The notes beneath the pieces were generated by a model. It was not told the origin of the DNA. It made no database searches and saw only the letters and a list, made by a program, of their open reading frames with translations. From PoT sp049331405 (GTDB lineage: Bacteria > Planctomycetota > Planctomycetia > Isosphaerales > Isosphaeraceae), in assembly GCF_049331405.1 (NCBI RefSeq), contig NZ_CP186274.1, positions 8,742,001 through 8,806,000 of the forward strand: DNA of 64,000 nucleotides, in the 5' to 3' direction. Every line of letters begins with the position of its first letter. Positions within the stretch are counted from its first letter, which is position 1. Below are positions 45,440 through 54,994 of the stretch, one piece after another. The translations under genes were made by a program, and so were the position numbers.

Positions 45440-46687
45440 GTGTTCAAATTCATCCATTGTGCCGACATCCACCTGGATAGCCCGCTGAAGGGGCTCGACC
45501 GCTACGAGGGGGCGCCGGTGGCGGAGATCCGCCGCTCGACCCGCGATGCGCTCGCGAACCTCGTGGACCTGGCGACGGAGGAAAAAGTCTCGTTCCTGGC
45601 GATCGCCGGCGACCTCTACGACGGCGACTGGCACGACCACGGTACGGGGCTCTACTTCAACCAGCAGATGGCCAGGCTCCGCGACGAGGGGATCGACGTC
45701 TTCATGATCCGCGGCAACCACGACGCCGCGAGCCAGATCAGCCGGCACCTCAAGATGCCGGACAACGTCAAGATGCTGGCGACCGACAAGCCCGAAACGA
45801 TCCTCGACGACAAACGAGGGGTCGCCATCCACGGCCAGGGCTTCGCCTCCAGGGCCGAGGTCCGCAACCTGGCCGAGACCTACCCAAACGCCCAGCCGGG
45901 GTTCTTCAACCTCGGGCTCCTGCACACCTGCGCCACCGGCCGCGAGGGGCATGAGACCTACGCCCCTTGCACGATCGACGACATGGTCCGCCGGGGCTAC
46001 CAGTACTGGGCCCTCGGCCACATCCACAAGCGCGAGGTGCTGCACAGCGACCCGCCCATCATGTTCTCGGGCAACATCCAGGGCCGTCACGCCCGCGAGC
46101 TCGGCTCGAAAGGATGCACGCTCGTGACGGTCGAGGGGGGCCGGGCTTCGAAGTGGGAGCATCGCCCGCTCGACGTCCTCCGCTGGGAGATGGCGAAGGT
46201 CGACGCCGACGGGGCCCGCGACCTCGACGACATCGTCCAGCGCGTCTCGAACCGGCTCGCCGCGCTCCGCGACGAGGCCGAGGACCGCGTCCTGGCCGTC
46301 CGCGTCGAGATCAGCGGTTCCTGCCCCGCCCACCAGGAGATCGCCGGCGAGCAGGGCCGCATCGAGGCCGAGATCCGCGACCGCGCCCGCGACATCGGGG
46401 GCGGCTCGATCTGGATCGAGAAGCTCAAACTGCGGACGACCCGCCCGGTGCGCTTCGACATGGGGGACGGCCCGATCGGCGTGCTCCTCCAGCTCATCGA
46501 GGAGCTGAAGTCGGACGACGACCGCCTCCGCAGCATGGCCACGAATGAACTGGCCGACCTCAGGCGCAAGCTGCCGGACGAACTGAGGCGGGGCGACGAG
46601 CCGCTCGACCTCGACTCTCCCGCGGCACTCCGCGACGCGCTCGACCACGTCGAGCCGATGATCATTCGCGGGCTCCTGAATTCCTGA
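45440..46687 (+). CDS. SbcD/YhaO-like DNA repair metallophosphoesterase
   Basis: A 415-residue protein with a GTG start. The calcineurin-type phosphoesterase motifs are complete: CADIHLDSPL (D-x-H), GDLYD (GDxxD), RGNHDA (GNHD), LLHT and ALGHIHKR (GHxH). These hold two metal ions, usually manganese. The rest of the protein (about 270-415) is the YhaO-type C-terminal domain. It probably works as exonuclease partner of the ATPase encoded next, as SbcD does with SbcC or Mre11 with Rad50. It lies 152 bases after recD. Confidence 0.88.
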   Translation: MFKFIHCADIHLDSPLKGLDRYEGAPVAEIRRSTRDALANLVDLATEEKVSFLAIAGDLYDGDWHDHGTGLYFNQQMARLRDEGIDVFMIRGNHDAASQISRHLKMPDNVKMLATDKPETILDDKRGVAIHGQGFASRAEVRNLAETYPNAQPGFFNLGLLHTCATGREGHETYAPCTIDDMVRRGYQYWALGHIHKREVLHSDPPIMFSGNIQGRHARELGSKGCTLVTVEGGRASKWEHRPLDVLRWEMAKVDADGARDLDDIVQRVSNRLAALRDEAEDRVLAVRVEISGSCPAHQEIAGEQGRIEAEIRDRARDIGGGSIWIEKLKLRTTRPVRFDMGDGPIGVLLQLIEELKSDDDRLRSMATNELADLRRKLPDELRRGDEPLDLDSPAALRDALDHVEPMIIRGLLNS

Positions 46688-46717
46688 CGGCCCCAAACCG
46701 CGCAAGGTCCTTTTCCG

Positions 46718-49700
46718 TTGAAGATCCTCAAACTCGACCTCCGCGCCTTCGGCCCGTTCCGGGATGTAGTCCTCGACCTCGCCGAGGGGCAGGAGGGGCT
46801 GCACATCGTCTTCGGGCCCAATGAGGCCGGTAAGAGCTCGTCGCTGCGTGCCCTCCGGCAGATGCTCTACGGCATCCCTGTGAGGTCGAACGACCACTTC
46901 CTCGTCGGCGACTATGCCAGCATGCGCGTCGGCGGGACTCTGCGGAACCCGAACGGCCTGGAGCTCTCGTTCCTCAGGCGCAAGGGGAACCGGGATCTCC
47001 TCCGCACGCCCGACGACTCGAAGTCGATCGACGACGCCTCGCTCGAGAACTTCCTCGGCGGCGTGGATCAAGGCCGGTTCGAGAGCCTCTTCAGCCTCAA
47101 CCATGATGAGCTCGTCGCGGGGGGCAGGGCGGTCTCGAGCGGCGGCGGCCTCGTGGGCCAGCTCCTCTTCGGCGGCGGCTCCGACCTCGTGCGCCTGAGC
47201 AAGCTCCGCAAGTCGCTCGAGGAGCAGCACGCCGAGTTGTTCAACGCCCGCGCGACCGCCAAGAATCCCGCCTTGAACAAGGCCCTGCGCGACTTATCCG
47301 AGGAGCGCAAGGCGATCGAGCAGGCCTCGATCCGCAGCGATGTCTGGCACGAGAAACGGCTCGAGCGCGAGAAGGCCCTGACCGACCGCGACCAGATCGC
47401 CGCCGACCTGGACGAGCTGAGGCGCAAGAAGTCGAAGCACGAGCGGATCGCCCAGGTCCTCGCCGACGTGGGGCGTCGCGGAGAGCTGGCGACGAGCCTC
47501 GCGACCCTCAGCGACGCCCCCAGGCTCCGCGAAGGGTTCGCAGAGGAGCGCCGCAAGGTCGAGGACGAACTCCGCACGGCCGAGCGTTCCAAAACCGCCA
47601 TCCACGAGGAACTCGCCGAGATCGCCAGGGACCTGCAAGAGCTTTCGCTCCCCGGCCCGATCCTGGCCGAGGCCACCCTCATCGAAGGCCTGCAAAGGCG
47701 GCTCGGTGCGCACGTTAAGGAAGAAGTCGAGATCGCCCGGCTCCGGATCGAGCGGAGCACGCTGGAGGCGACCGCGAAGACCACCCTGCGCGACCTCGGC
47801 CGGAGCGAGGGGATCGGCGAGGTCGAGCGTCTCCGCCTCACGATCCCCCAGCGTCAGGAACTCCGCGAGCTGGCGAATGAGTCGCGTGCTTTGGTCGAGG
47901 CCTGCGACCGCTCCGCGAAGGAGATCAACCGCCTCGCGACCCGGCAGGCGAAGGTCGCCGCGAGCCTTGATGCCCTGGAAGCCCCGGCCGACGTCGAGGC
48001 CCTGAACCTGGCCGTCAAGTCGGCGAGACGCGACGGCGGGCTCGACGCCAGGCTCGCCGAGGCGAAGGCCGAGCAGGCCCGACGCAAACGCGCGGGGGAC
48101 CTCGCCTGGAAGCGGCTCCAGCCGAAGCCCGGATCCCGCGAAAAGGCCCTCGAAGAGGCCATACCCTCCGAGGCCACCATCCTCGCCTCGCAGAAGGCCA
48201 TCGAGGAGGCGGCGAGGGCCGTCGACGACCTCAGGCGGCGGATCGAGGAATCCGAGGCGGCACTGGCCGAGATCGACCGCAAGCTCGAACGGCTGGAGCT
48301 CGAGCGCGAGTTGCCCACCGAGGCCGACCTCGAGGCCGCCCGCGCCCGACGCGACCTGGACTGGCGGCGGATCCGGAGCCGCTGGCTCGGCGAGGGGTTC
48401 GACCTCGAGCGGGAGAAGGACCTGGACCTCGCCGCGCGGTTCGAGGACGGCCTCACCGAGGTCGACCGCACCTCCGACCGCCTCCGCCGCGAGGCCGACC
48501 GCGTCGCCGAGAAGGCAGGACTGACCGCCGACCGCCGGATTGCCGGCCCGAAGCTCGAAGCCCTCCGCAACGACCTGGCCGCGGCAGAGGCCCGCTCTGA
48601 GCTCGAGGCCAAGCGATGGCAGGCCCTCTGGGAACCCCTGGAGCTGGAGGCCGCCACCCCCCGCGAGATGCTCTCCTGGCGGCTCGAGCATGCCAAGTTT
48701 GCCGAGGCCGTCGAAGCCTCACGCGAGGCCGACGCCCGCCTCGACGACCTCGCCGCGAAGGTGGACTCGATCCGCTCCGGGCTTTCCGCCTTGCTCGACG
48801 AACCGGGAGCCAAGTCGGAGACACTCGACGCCCTCATCGCCCGCGCCGAGTTGGCCGTCGAGCGCTCGAAGGCCCTGGCCATCAAGCGAGAGAAGCTCCA
48901 GGGGGAGCGGGACGAGGCCGAGGAACACATCGCGGAGGCCCGCACGCAGGACGGCGAGGCCCGCCGTCGTCTCGACGCCTGGCGCGTCTCCTGGGCGCGG
49001 GCCGTCTCCGCGCTGGGGATGGCCGAGGATGCGGGGACCGACGCCGTCGGGGCCGTGCTCGACCACATGACAAGCCTCTTCGACGGGCTCGATAAGGCCG
49101 CCTCCCATCAGCGACGGATCGAGGCGTTCGAGGCCGACGCGAAGCAGCTCGAGCAGGACGTCCGCGACCTGCTGCCCCGGATCGACCCCGAGCTGGCGGA
49201 CCTCGGCTGGATCCCGGCCGTCGAGCGGCTCAAGGAGCGGCTCGACGAGGCCCGGCAGTCGCAGGCGCGTCGGGAGGACCTGGAGAAACGCCGGGAGCGT
49301 CGAAAGGCGGAGGCGAAGAAGGCGGAAGCCTCGGCAAAGGAGGCGGCGGATCGCCTGGACTCGCTCGCCCGCGAGGCGGGGTGCGAGGACCTCGCCGAAC
49401 TTCCCGAGGCCGAGCAACGCTCGCAGCTCCGCCAGGCCGCCGAGGAGGAACACAAGGCGATCGAGTCGCGCATCCGCAAGGCCGCGGCGGGGGCCTCGAT
49501 CGACGAGTTCATCGCCGAGGCCCAGGCGGCCGACCCCGACGCGCTCGACGCCGGACTCGCCCGCTTCGAAACCGAGATCCGGCTCAAGATCGAGGAGCTG
49601 GAGAAGGCCAACCACAGACTCGGCGGCATCAAGGCCGAGCTCGACGCGATGGAGGAGACCTCACGCGACGCCCGCGCCCACGAGGCGGCCAATCGTGCTC

Positions 49701-50236
49701 AAGGCCTCCTCGCCTTCATCGAGTCCAAGTCCGGCGAGTACGCCCGGCTCCGGCTCGCGTCGGCCGTGCTCCGCGAGGCGATCGAGCGCTATCGCGAGAA
49801 GAACCAAGGGCCGATCCTGCGGCGAGCGGGTGATTACTTCGTCGACCTCACGCTCGGCTCTTTCTCGGGCCTGCGGACGATCCTCAACGAGAAGGATGAG
49901 CCCTTGCTCGTCGGCCAGCGCCCCGACGGCTCCACCCTCGGGGTCGAGGGGATGAGCGAGGGGACCTGCGACCAACTCTACCTCGCGCTCAAGCTCGCGA
50001 GCCTCGAGCACCACCTCGACCACAACCCGCCCATGCCCTTCGTCGCCGACGACATCCTCGTCAACTTCGACGACGGCCGATCCCTCGCCGCCTTGCGGGT
50101 CATGGCGAAGCTCTCGCAGCGGACGCAGGTCCTCTTCTTCACGCATCACCGGCACCTGATCGACCTCGCGACCTCCAAGCTTCCCGCGAACGTCGTCTAC
50201 GTCCACGAGCTGCGGGGGCAGGGGGCCCCGGCCTGA
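46718..50236 (+). CDS. SbcC/YhaN-like AAA ATPase with long coiled coil
   Basis: A 1172-residue protein with a TTG start (AAGG upstream), 30 bases after the phosphoesterase. It begins MKILKLDLRAFGPFRDVVLD and has Walker A GPNEAGKSS (near 34-42). About 170-1010 is mostly heptad coiled coil rich in E, R, A and L. Signature GMSEGTCDQLYLALKLA and Walker B FVADDILVNFDD close the head domain near the C terminus. This is the YhaN form of Rad50/SbcC. Together with the upstream nuclease it would tether and cut DNA ends and hairpins. Confidence 0.9.
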   Translation: MKILKLDLRAFGPFRDVVLDLAEGQEGLHIVFGPNEAGKSSSLRALRQMLYGIPVRSNDHFLVGDYASMRVGGTLRNPNGLELSFLRRKGNRDLLRTPDDSKSIDDASLENFLGGVDQGRFESLFSLNHDELVAGGRAVSSGGGLVGQLLFGGGSDLVRLSKLRKSLEEQHAELFNARATAKNPALNKALRDLSEERKAIEQASIRSDVWHEKRLEREKALTDRDQIAADLDELRRKKSKHERIAQVLADVGRRGELATSLATLSDAPRLREGFAEERRKVEDELRTAERSKTAIHEELAEIARDLQELSLPGPILAEATLIEGLQRRLGAHVKEEVEIARLRIERSTLEATAKTTLRDLGRSEGIGEVERLRLTIPQRQELRELANESRALVEACDRSAKEINRLATRQAKVAASLDALEAPADVEALNLAVKSARRDGGLDARLAEAKAEQARRKRAGDLAWKRLQPKPGSREKALEEAIPSEATILASQKAIEEAARAVDDLRRRIEESEAALAEIDRKLERLELERELPTEADLEAARARRDLDWRRIRSRWLGEGFDLEREKDLDLAARFEDGLTEVDRTSDRLRREADRVAEKAGLTADRRIAGPKLEALRNDLAAAEARSELEAKRWQALWEPLELEAATPREMLSWRLEHAKFAEAVEASREADARLDDLAAKVDSIRSGLSALLDEPGAKSETLDALIARAELAVERSKALAIKREKLQGERDEAEEHIAEARTQDGEARRRLDAWRVSWARAVSALGMAEDAGTDAVGAVLDHMTSLFDGLDKAASHQRRIEAFEADAKQLEQDVRDLLPRIDPELADLGWIPAVERLKERLDEARQSQARREDLEKRRERRKAEAKKAEASAKEAADRLDSLAREAGCEDLAELPEAEQRSQLRQAAEEEHKAIESRIRKAAAGASIDEFIAEAQAADPDALDAGLARFETEIRLKIEELEKANHRLGGIKAELDAMEETSRDARAHEAANRAQGLLAFIESKSGEYARLRLASAVLREAIERYREKNQGPILRRAGDYFVDLTLGSFSGLRTILNEKDEPLLVGQRPDGSTLGVEGMSEGTCDQLYLALKLASLEHHLDHNPPMPFVADDILVNFDDGRSLAALRVMAKLSQRTQVLFFTHHRHLIDLATSKLPANVVYVHELRGQGAPA

Positions 50237-50259
50237 AATGCTCCTTCGGAACCCTCGCG

Positions 50260-50985
50260 TCATTCCGGCTCGACCGGCCGCGAGATGTGCATACCGACGA
50301 GCCTGGCGATCAGGATCGTCGCGTAGAACTGACCGACGATGGACTCGACGTAGCACATCGTCTTCGCCCAGGCCCCGACCGGGATCAGGTCGGCATATCC
50401 AAGGGTCGTCAGCGATGCGAAGCTGAGGTACATGAGCTCGGCGAAGTCGCGGCGGACCGTGAGCCTGGCGAACGACTGGCCCCCGTCCGGAGATTGCGCC
50501 CGGAACGAGTCGGGGAGCAGGGTCCCGGCGATGGCGAACGCGAAGACGAAGGCCACGCCGATCAGAAGGTAGCCGCAGACCGCCGCCTTGAGGGTCTCGA
50601 TCGTCACCCGCCTGTTGGCGATGACCGACGAAAGGATCTTCGCCTGAGCATACAAGAGCGACGAAAGCGCCAACGCATGATGGAATAGCAGGAGCCTGTC
50701 GCTCGATTGCCAATACGCGCAGCAATGCACGGCGATGGCCACGGTCGTGAGCCCAATGCCGAAATAAAGCGAGCGCCTGCCCGGGTTCGCGGCGTGCAGG
50801 CCGGCCAGCATAATCGTGAAGACCACGGCGTCCAGCGGGCTGAACATCCTCAGGCGATCGGTCGCCATCCCCGGCGAGACGACGACCAGGATCAGGAGCG
50901 CCAGGAGCAGGAATCCGTAGCGTCCCTTGAAAGCCCGACGCAAGATCGGCGCCTCATCCGAACTCCTCCACTCGATCGTCGTCAA
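50260..50985 (-). CDS. Ion-channel protein with variant selectivity filter (GYAD)
   Basis: A 241-residue membrane protein with a TTG start at 50985 and AGAGGGA upstream. Five to seven hydrophobic stretches are visible; the last two (VCGYLLIGVAFVFAFAIAG and YVESIVGQFYATILIARLV) bracket a pore loop LTTLGYADLIPVG (192-204). This is the Ion_trans_2 plan, but the potassium filter GYG reads GYA (196-198). A helix-rich N-terminal half with four segments may be a voltage-sensor-like part without regular arginines. It converges with yhaN-like gene (23-base gap). Potassium selectivity is uncertain. Confidence 0.8.
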   Translation of the reverse strand: MTTIEWRSSDEAPILRRAFKGRYGFLLLALLILVVVSPGMATDRLRMFSPLDAVVFTIMLAGLHAANPGRRSLYFGIGLTTVAIAVHCCAYWQSSDRLLLFHHALALSSLLYAQAKILSSVIANRRVTIETLKAAVCGYLLIGVAFVFAFAIAGTLLPDSFRAQSPDGGQSFARLTVRRDFAELMYLSFASLTTLGYADLIPVGAWAKTMCYVESIVGQFYATILIARLVGMHISRPVEPE

Positions 50986-51317
50986 GGCTCGTCCCTCTGG
51001 GCAGGCCGGCCCCTCCGTCCCCGACGAGGCCGCCGGGCGTCCGCCCCCGCGAGAATTCGTCGGCGGAGTGTATCAGATTCGACGGCCGGAGCTATCCGAG
51101 CCCGACCCGGGCGTCCGGGTAGGCTGGGGAACGCGATCCCGGAAGGCCCATACCCCGAAAAGCGGGCCGGGGCGGCCGGGGTTCACCCTCGCGAAAAGCC
51201 CCATGTCCTCGTTATACTAAGGTTTAACCTGCCTGAAGTTTGTGAGACATTCGAGAACGTAGCTCCACGGGGCACCACCGGGACAACCTTCCTCTTGTCG
51301 ATGGCGGACGCCAGGTG
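50986..51317. other. Divergent intergenic region, no gene seen
   Basis: This 332-base region holds the upstream regions of the channel gene (minus) and the DUF1549/DUF1553 gene (plus). TATACT near 51214 is a possible -10 box for the latter. A 97-codon plus frame inside has no protein character. Confidence 0.45.
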
Positions 51318-54300
51318 ATGAATATTTCGCCCGCTCACTCCTCGCGATGCGCCCGCCTCGGGCGCCCGGTCGTCATCGTGCTGGCGCTCGCCGCTATGCT
51401 GGGAGGCACGCCCGTCGGCGGGGCCGAGCCAGAGCCGGCCAAGAAGCCGCACGTCATCGACTTCAACCGAGAGATCCGGCCGATCCTCTCGAACGCCTGC
51501 TTCTTCTGCCACGGGCCCGACGCCAACAAGCGCAAGGGGGCCAGCAAGCCCTTCCGGCTCGACACCGAGGAAGGGCTCTTCGCCGACCTGGGAGGCTATG
51601 CCTCGGTCGTGAAGGGGAACCCGGATGAAAGCGAGCTGATCGCCCGCGTCACGAGCGAGGAGAAGGGGGAGGTCATGCCCCCGGCCGAGACCGGCAAGAA
51701 GCTCAGCCCCAAAGAAATCGAGCTGCTCAAGGAATGGGTCCGGCAAGGGGCCCCTTATGCCAAGCACTGGTCGTACGTCAAGCCGGCCCGCGCCCCGCTC
51801 CCGGAGAACGCGAAGAAAGACTGGGCGAGGAACGAGGTCGACCGCTTCATCCTCGACCGGCTCGAGCGAGAGAAGCTGGAGCCGTCCCCCGAGGCCGACC
51901 GCGCCACCTTGATCCGCCGCCTCTCGCTCGACCTCACCGGCCTGCCTCCGAAGCTCGAGGAGGTCGACGCCTTCCTCCGCGACTCCAGCCCCGACGCCTA
52001 TGAGAAGGTCGTCAACCGCCTGCTCGACTCCCCCGCCTACGGCGAGCACTGGGCCCGGATGTGGCTCGACCTCGCCCGCTACGCCGACTCGGCCGGCTAC
52101 GCCGACGACCCCCCGCGCACCATCTGGGCCTATCGCGACTACGTGATCCGCTCCCTGAACCAGAACAAGCCCTTCGACGCGTTCACGGTCGAGCAGATCG
52201 CCGGCGACCTCCTGCCGAACCCGACGCAGGACCAGATCATCGCCACCGCCTTCCACCGCAACACGCTCACGAACAACGAAGGCGGCACCAACGACGAGGA
52301 GTTCCGCAACGTCGCCGTCGTCGACCGGGTCAACACCACGATGTCGGTCTGGATGGGCACGACCATGGCCTGCGCCCAGTGCCACGATCACAAATATGAC
52401 CCGCTGACCCAGGCCGAATACTTCAAGCTCTTCGCCTTCTTCAACAACAGCGAGGACGCCGACCGCGGCGATGAGAGCCCCCTCCTGACCCTCTTCACCG
52501 ACGAGCAGCTCCGGCAGCGCGACTCCCTCTCCAAGGAGATCGCCGCCCTCGAGGCCGACCTCAAGACCTCGACGCCCTCTCGCGTCGCCGGCCAGAAGGC
52601 CTGGGAAGAGGGGTTCGCCCGGGGGCTCGACTGGAACGTCCTCAAGCCCTCGCAGGTCGCCTCCAAATCCGGCTCGAAGCTGAAGACGCTCGACGACGGC
52701 TCCGTCCTCGTCGCGACCGGCTCCAAGACGGACGTCACCACGACCGAGCAGACCCTCGCCGCCGGCAAGCTGACGGCCCTCCGGCTGGAGGCCCTCGCGG
52801 ACGACTCGCTGCCCGGCAAGGGACCCGGGTTCGGCGGGGGGAACTTCGTCGTGTCGAAGGTCACCGCAACGATCAAGCCGCCGGGTAGCAAGTCGCCGAC
52901 AGGGCGCTTCGTCCGGGTTGAACTGCCGGGCAAGGAGCAGTATCTCTCGCTCGCCGAGGTCCAGGTCTTCAAGGGCACAGAGAACCTGGCGCTGAAGGGT
53001 GAGGCCCGCCAGATCAACGTCTCGTATGCGGGCGTGGCCTCGCGGGCGATCGACGGGAATACCGACGGCGAATACTTCGGGGCCAATTCGACGACCCATA
53101 CGGAAGCCTCGGAAAACCCCTGGTGGGAGGTCGACCTCAAGGGCTCGCAGCCGATCGAGCGGATCGCCGTCTGGAACCGGACCGACGGAGGCGCCGGCGG
53201 TCGGCTCCGCAACTTCCGCGTCTCGATCCTCGACGAGAACCGCAACGCCGTCTGGAGCGGAGTCGTCGCCGAGCCTCCCAGCCCCAGCGCGAGCCTCACG
53301 CCCGACCGCAGCCTGGTCATCAGGTTCTCGACGGCCCTGGCGGATTACTCGCAAGGGGGCTTCGAGGCCTCCAGCGTGATCGACAACAAGGACCCAGGCA
53401 ACAAGGGCTGGGCCGTCGCCGGGCAGCTCGGCCAGCCGCACGCGTTGACGCTATTGACGGCCTCGCCGGTCGAGGTCGAAGAGGGCTCGACCCTCTCCGT
53501 CGCCATCGAGCAGGGCTCGAAGTTCGAGAACCACACGCTGGGCCGGTTCCGGCTCTCGACCACCGGCGATGCCCGCGTGCCCGAATATGCCGGCGTCCCC
53601 GGCGAGCTGCTCGCCCTATTGAAGATCCCGGCCGACGCCCGCAGCGAAGCCCAACGAAATCAGATCGCTGCCTATTACCTCCTCGCCGTCTCTCCGGAAC
53701 TGAAGTCACAGCGCGAGCGGCTCGCCGTCGCCAGCAAGCAACTCGCCGAGATGAAGCCGGCGACCAGCGTCCCCATCGTGAAAGAGTTGACCTCGTCGGC
53801 CCGGCGCGTGACGAAGATCCAGCTCCGGGGCAACTTCCTCGACCAGGGGGACGAGGTCACCGCGGGAACCCCGGCGACCTTCCCGGGCCTGCCCCAGGGG
53901 GCAGCGGCCGACCGGCTCGCCCTCGCCCGCTGGCTCGTCTCCGAGGAGAACCCGCTCACGGCCAGGGTCATCGCCAACCGCTACTGGGAGTCGATCTTCG
54001 GCAACGGGCTCGTGCCGACCTCCGAGGAGTTCGGCTCGCAAGGGGAACTGCCCACGCACCCCGAACTGCTCGACTGGCTGGCGACGGAACTCGTTCGCGA
54101 GCACTGGGACCTGAAGGCGTTCCTGAAGCTGCTGGTGACCTCGGCCACCTATCGCCAGAGCTCGAAGGCCACGTCCGAGCGGCTCAAGCGCGACCCGGAT
54201 AATACCCTGCTGGCCCGAGGCCCCCGGATCCGGCTCTCGGCCGAGATGATCCGGGACCAGGCCCTCGCCATCGCCGGGCTTTTGAGCCCCAAGGCGTTCG

Positions 54301-54848
54301 GCCCGCCGGTCAAGCCGCCGCAGCCGTCGACGGGGCTCGCCGCCGCGTTCGGCTCGGGGATCGACTGGCAGACGAGCACCGGGGAAGATCGCTTCCGCCG
54401 GGGGCTCTACACGACCTGGCGGCGATCGAACCCATACCCGTCGATGACCACATTCGACGCGCCCAACCGCGAGGTCTGCACGGTCAAACGCTCGCGGACG
54501 AACACGCCGCTCCAGGCCCTCGTCACGCTGAATGACCCGGTCTACGTCGAGGCGGCGCAGGCCCTCGCGCGGCGGATGTTCAAGGATGCCTCGACCACCG
54601 CCGATCGAGCCAAACTCGGCTTCAAACTCTGCCTGGCCCGCGACCCGAGCGACGCGGAACTCGACCGCCTGGTCAAGCTCTACGAGACCGCGAACCAGGC
54701 CCTGGCCGAGGATGCTACCAAGGCCAATGAGCTGGCGACGAACCCGATCGGCCCCGTCCCCGCGGGGGCGAGTGCGGCCGGACTGGGGGCCTGGACGGTC
54801 GTCTGCAACGTGCTCCTGAACCTCGACGAGACCCTGATGAAACCGTGA
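51318..54848 (+). CDS. Planctomycete cytochrome/DUF1549/DUF1553 protein with inserted discoidin-like domain
   Basis: A 1176-residue exported protein (GTG at 51315 just before the ATG is an alternative start). Signal peptide to about 36; planctomycete cytochrome C domain with CFFCH (61-65) and PPAETGKKLSPKEIELLKEWV; DUF1549 (about 170-370) with LSLDLTGLPPKLEEV and a second CAQCHDHKYDP (about 352-356); DUF1553 (about 840-1110) with ANRYWESIFGNGLVPTSEEF and NTPLQALVTLNDP. Between the DUFs is a discoidin (F5/8 C) fold (about 540-645, with NPWWEVDLKG). Such proteins pair with DUF1501 proteins, as here, and probably take part in uptake or breakdown of complex substrates. Confidence 0.93.
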   Translation: MNISPAHSSRCARLGRPVVIVLALAAMLGGTPVGGAEPEPAKKPHVIDFNREIRPILSNACFFCHGPDANKRKGASKPFRLDTEEGLFADLGGYASVVKGNPDESELIARVTSEEKGEVMPPAETGKKLSPKEIELLKEWVRQGAPYAKHWSYVKPARAPLPENAKKDWARNEVDRFILDRLEREKLEPSPEADRATLIRRLSLDLTGLPPKLEEVDAFLRDSSPDAYEKVVNRLLDSPAYGEHWARMWLDLARYADSAGYADDPPRTIWAYRDYVIRSLNQNKPFDAFTVEQIAGDLLPNPTQDQIIATAFHRNTLTNNEGGTNDEEFRNVAVVDRVNTTMSVWMGTTMACAQCHDHKYDPLTQAEYFKLFAFFNNSEDADRGDESPLLTLFTDEQLRQRDSLSKEIAALEADLKTSTPSRVAGQKAWEEGFARGLDWNVLKPSQVASKSGSKLKTLDDGSVLVATGSKTDVTTTEQTLAAGKLTALRLEALADDSLPGKGPGFGGGNFVVSKVTATIKPPGSKSPTGRFVRVELPGKEQYLSLAEVQVFKGTENLALKGEARQINVSYAGVASRAIDGNTDGEYFGANSTTHTEASENPWWEVDLKGSQPIERIAVWNRTDGGAGGRLRNFRVSILDENRNAVWSGVVAEPPSPSASLTPDRSLVIRFSTALADYSQGGFEASSVIDNKDPGNKGWAVAGQLGQPHALTLLTASPVEVEEGSTLSVAIEQGSKFENHTLGRFRLSTTGDARVPEYAGVPGELLALLKIPADARSEAQRNQIAAYYLLAVSPELKSQRERLAVASKQLAEMKPATSVPIVKELTSSARRVTKIQLRGNFLDQGDEVTAGTPATFPGLPQGAAADRLALARWLVSEENPLTARVIANRYWESIFGNGLVPTSEEFGSQGELPTHPELLDWLATELVREHWDLKAFLKLLVTSATYRQSSKATSERLKRDPDNTLLARGPRIRLSAEMIRDQALAIAGLLSPKAFGPPVKPPQPSTGLAAAFGSGIDWQTSTGEDRFRRGLYTTWRRSNPYPSMTTFDAPNREVCTVKRSRTNTPLQALVTLNDPVYVEAAQALARRMFKDASTTADRAKLGFKLCLARDPSDAELDRLVKLYETANQALAEDATKANELATNPIGPVPAGASAAGLGAWTVVCNVLLNLDETLMKP

Positions 54849-54994
54849 GCGGAACGTTCGGCCCTCGGGCGACGTAAGAAAGGTGCCGGGAAAAGCATCG
54901 GATCAAGGGTAGAGCGATATATCCCGGCGGTCACGCTTGGCTTAAGATCGGGCCCGGGCGTCCACAGCCCGGACGGTTGGGGGGAAGGCAGACG

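Noticed and set aside
51183..53441. 752-codon minus-strand frame opposite the DUF1549/DUF1553 gene
   Set aside because: No motifs, runs through the opposite promoter region, composition of an antisense frame.
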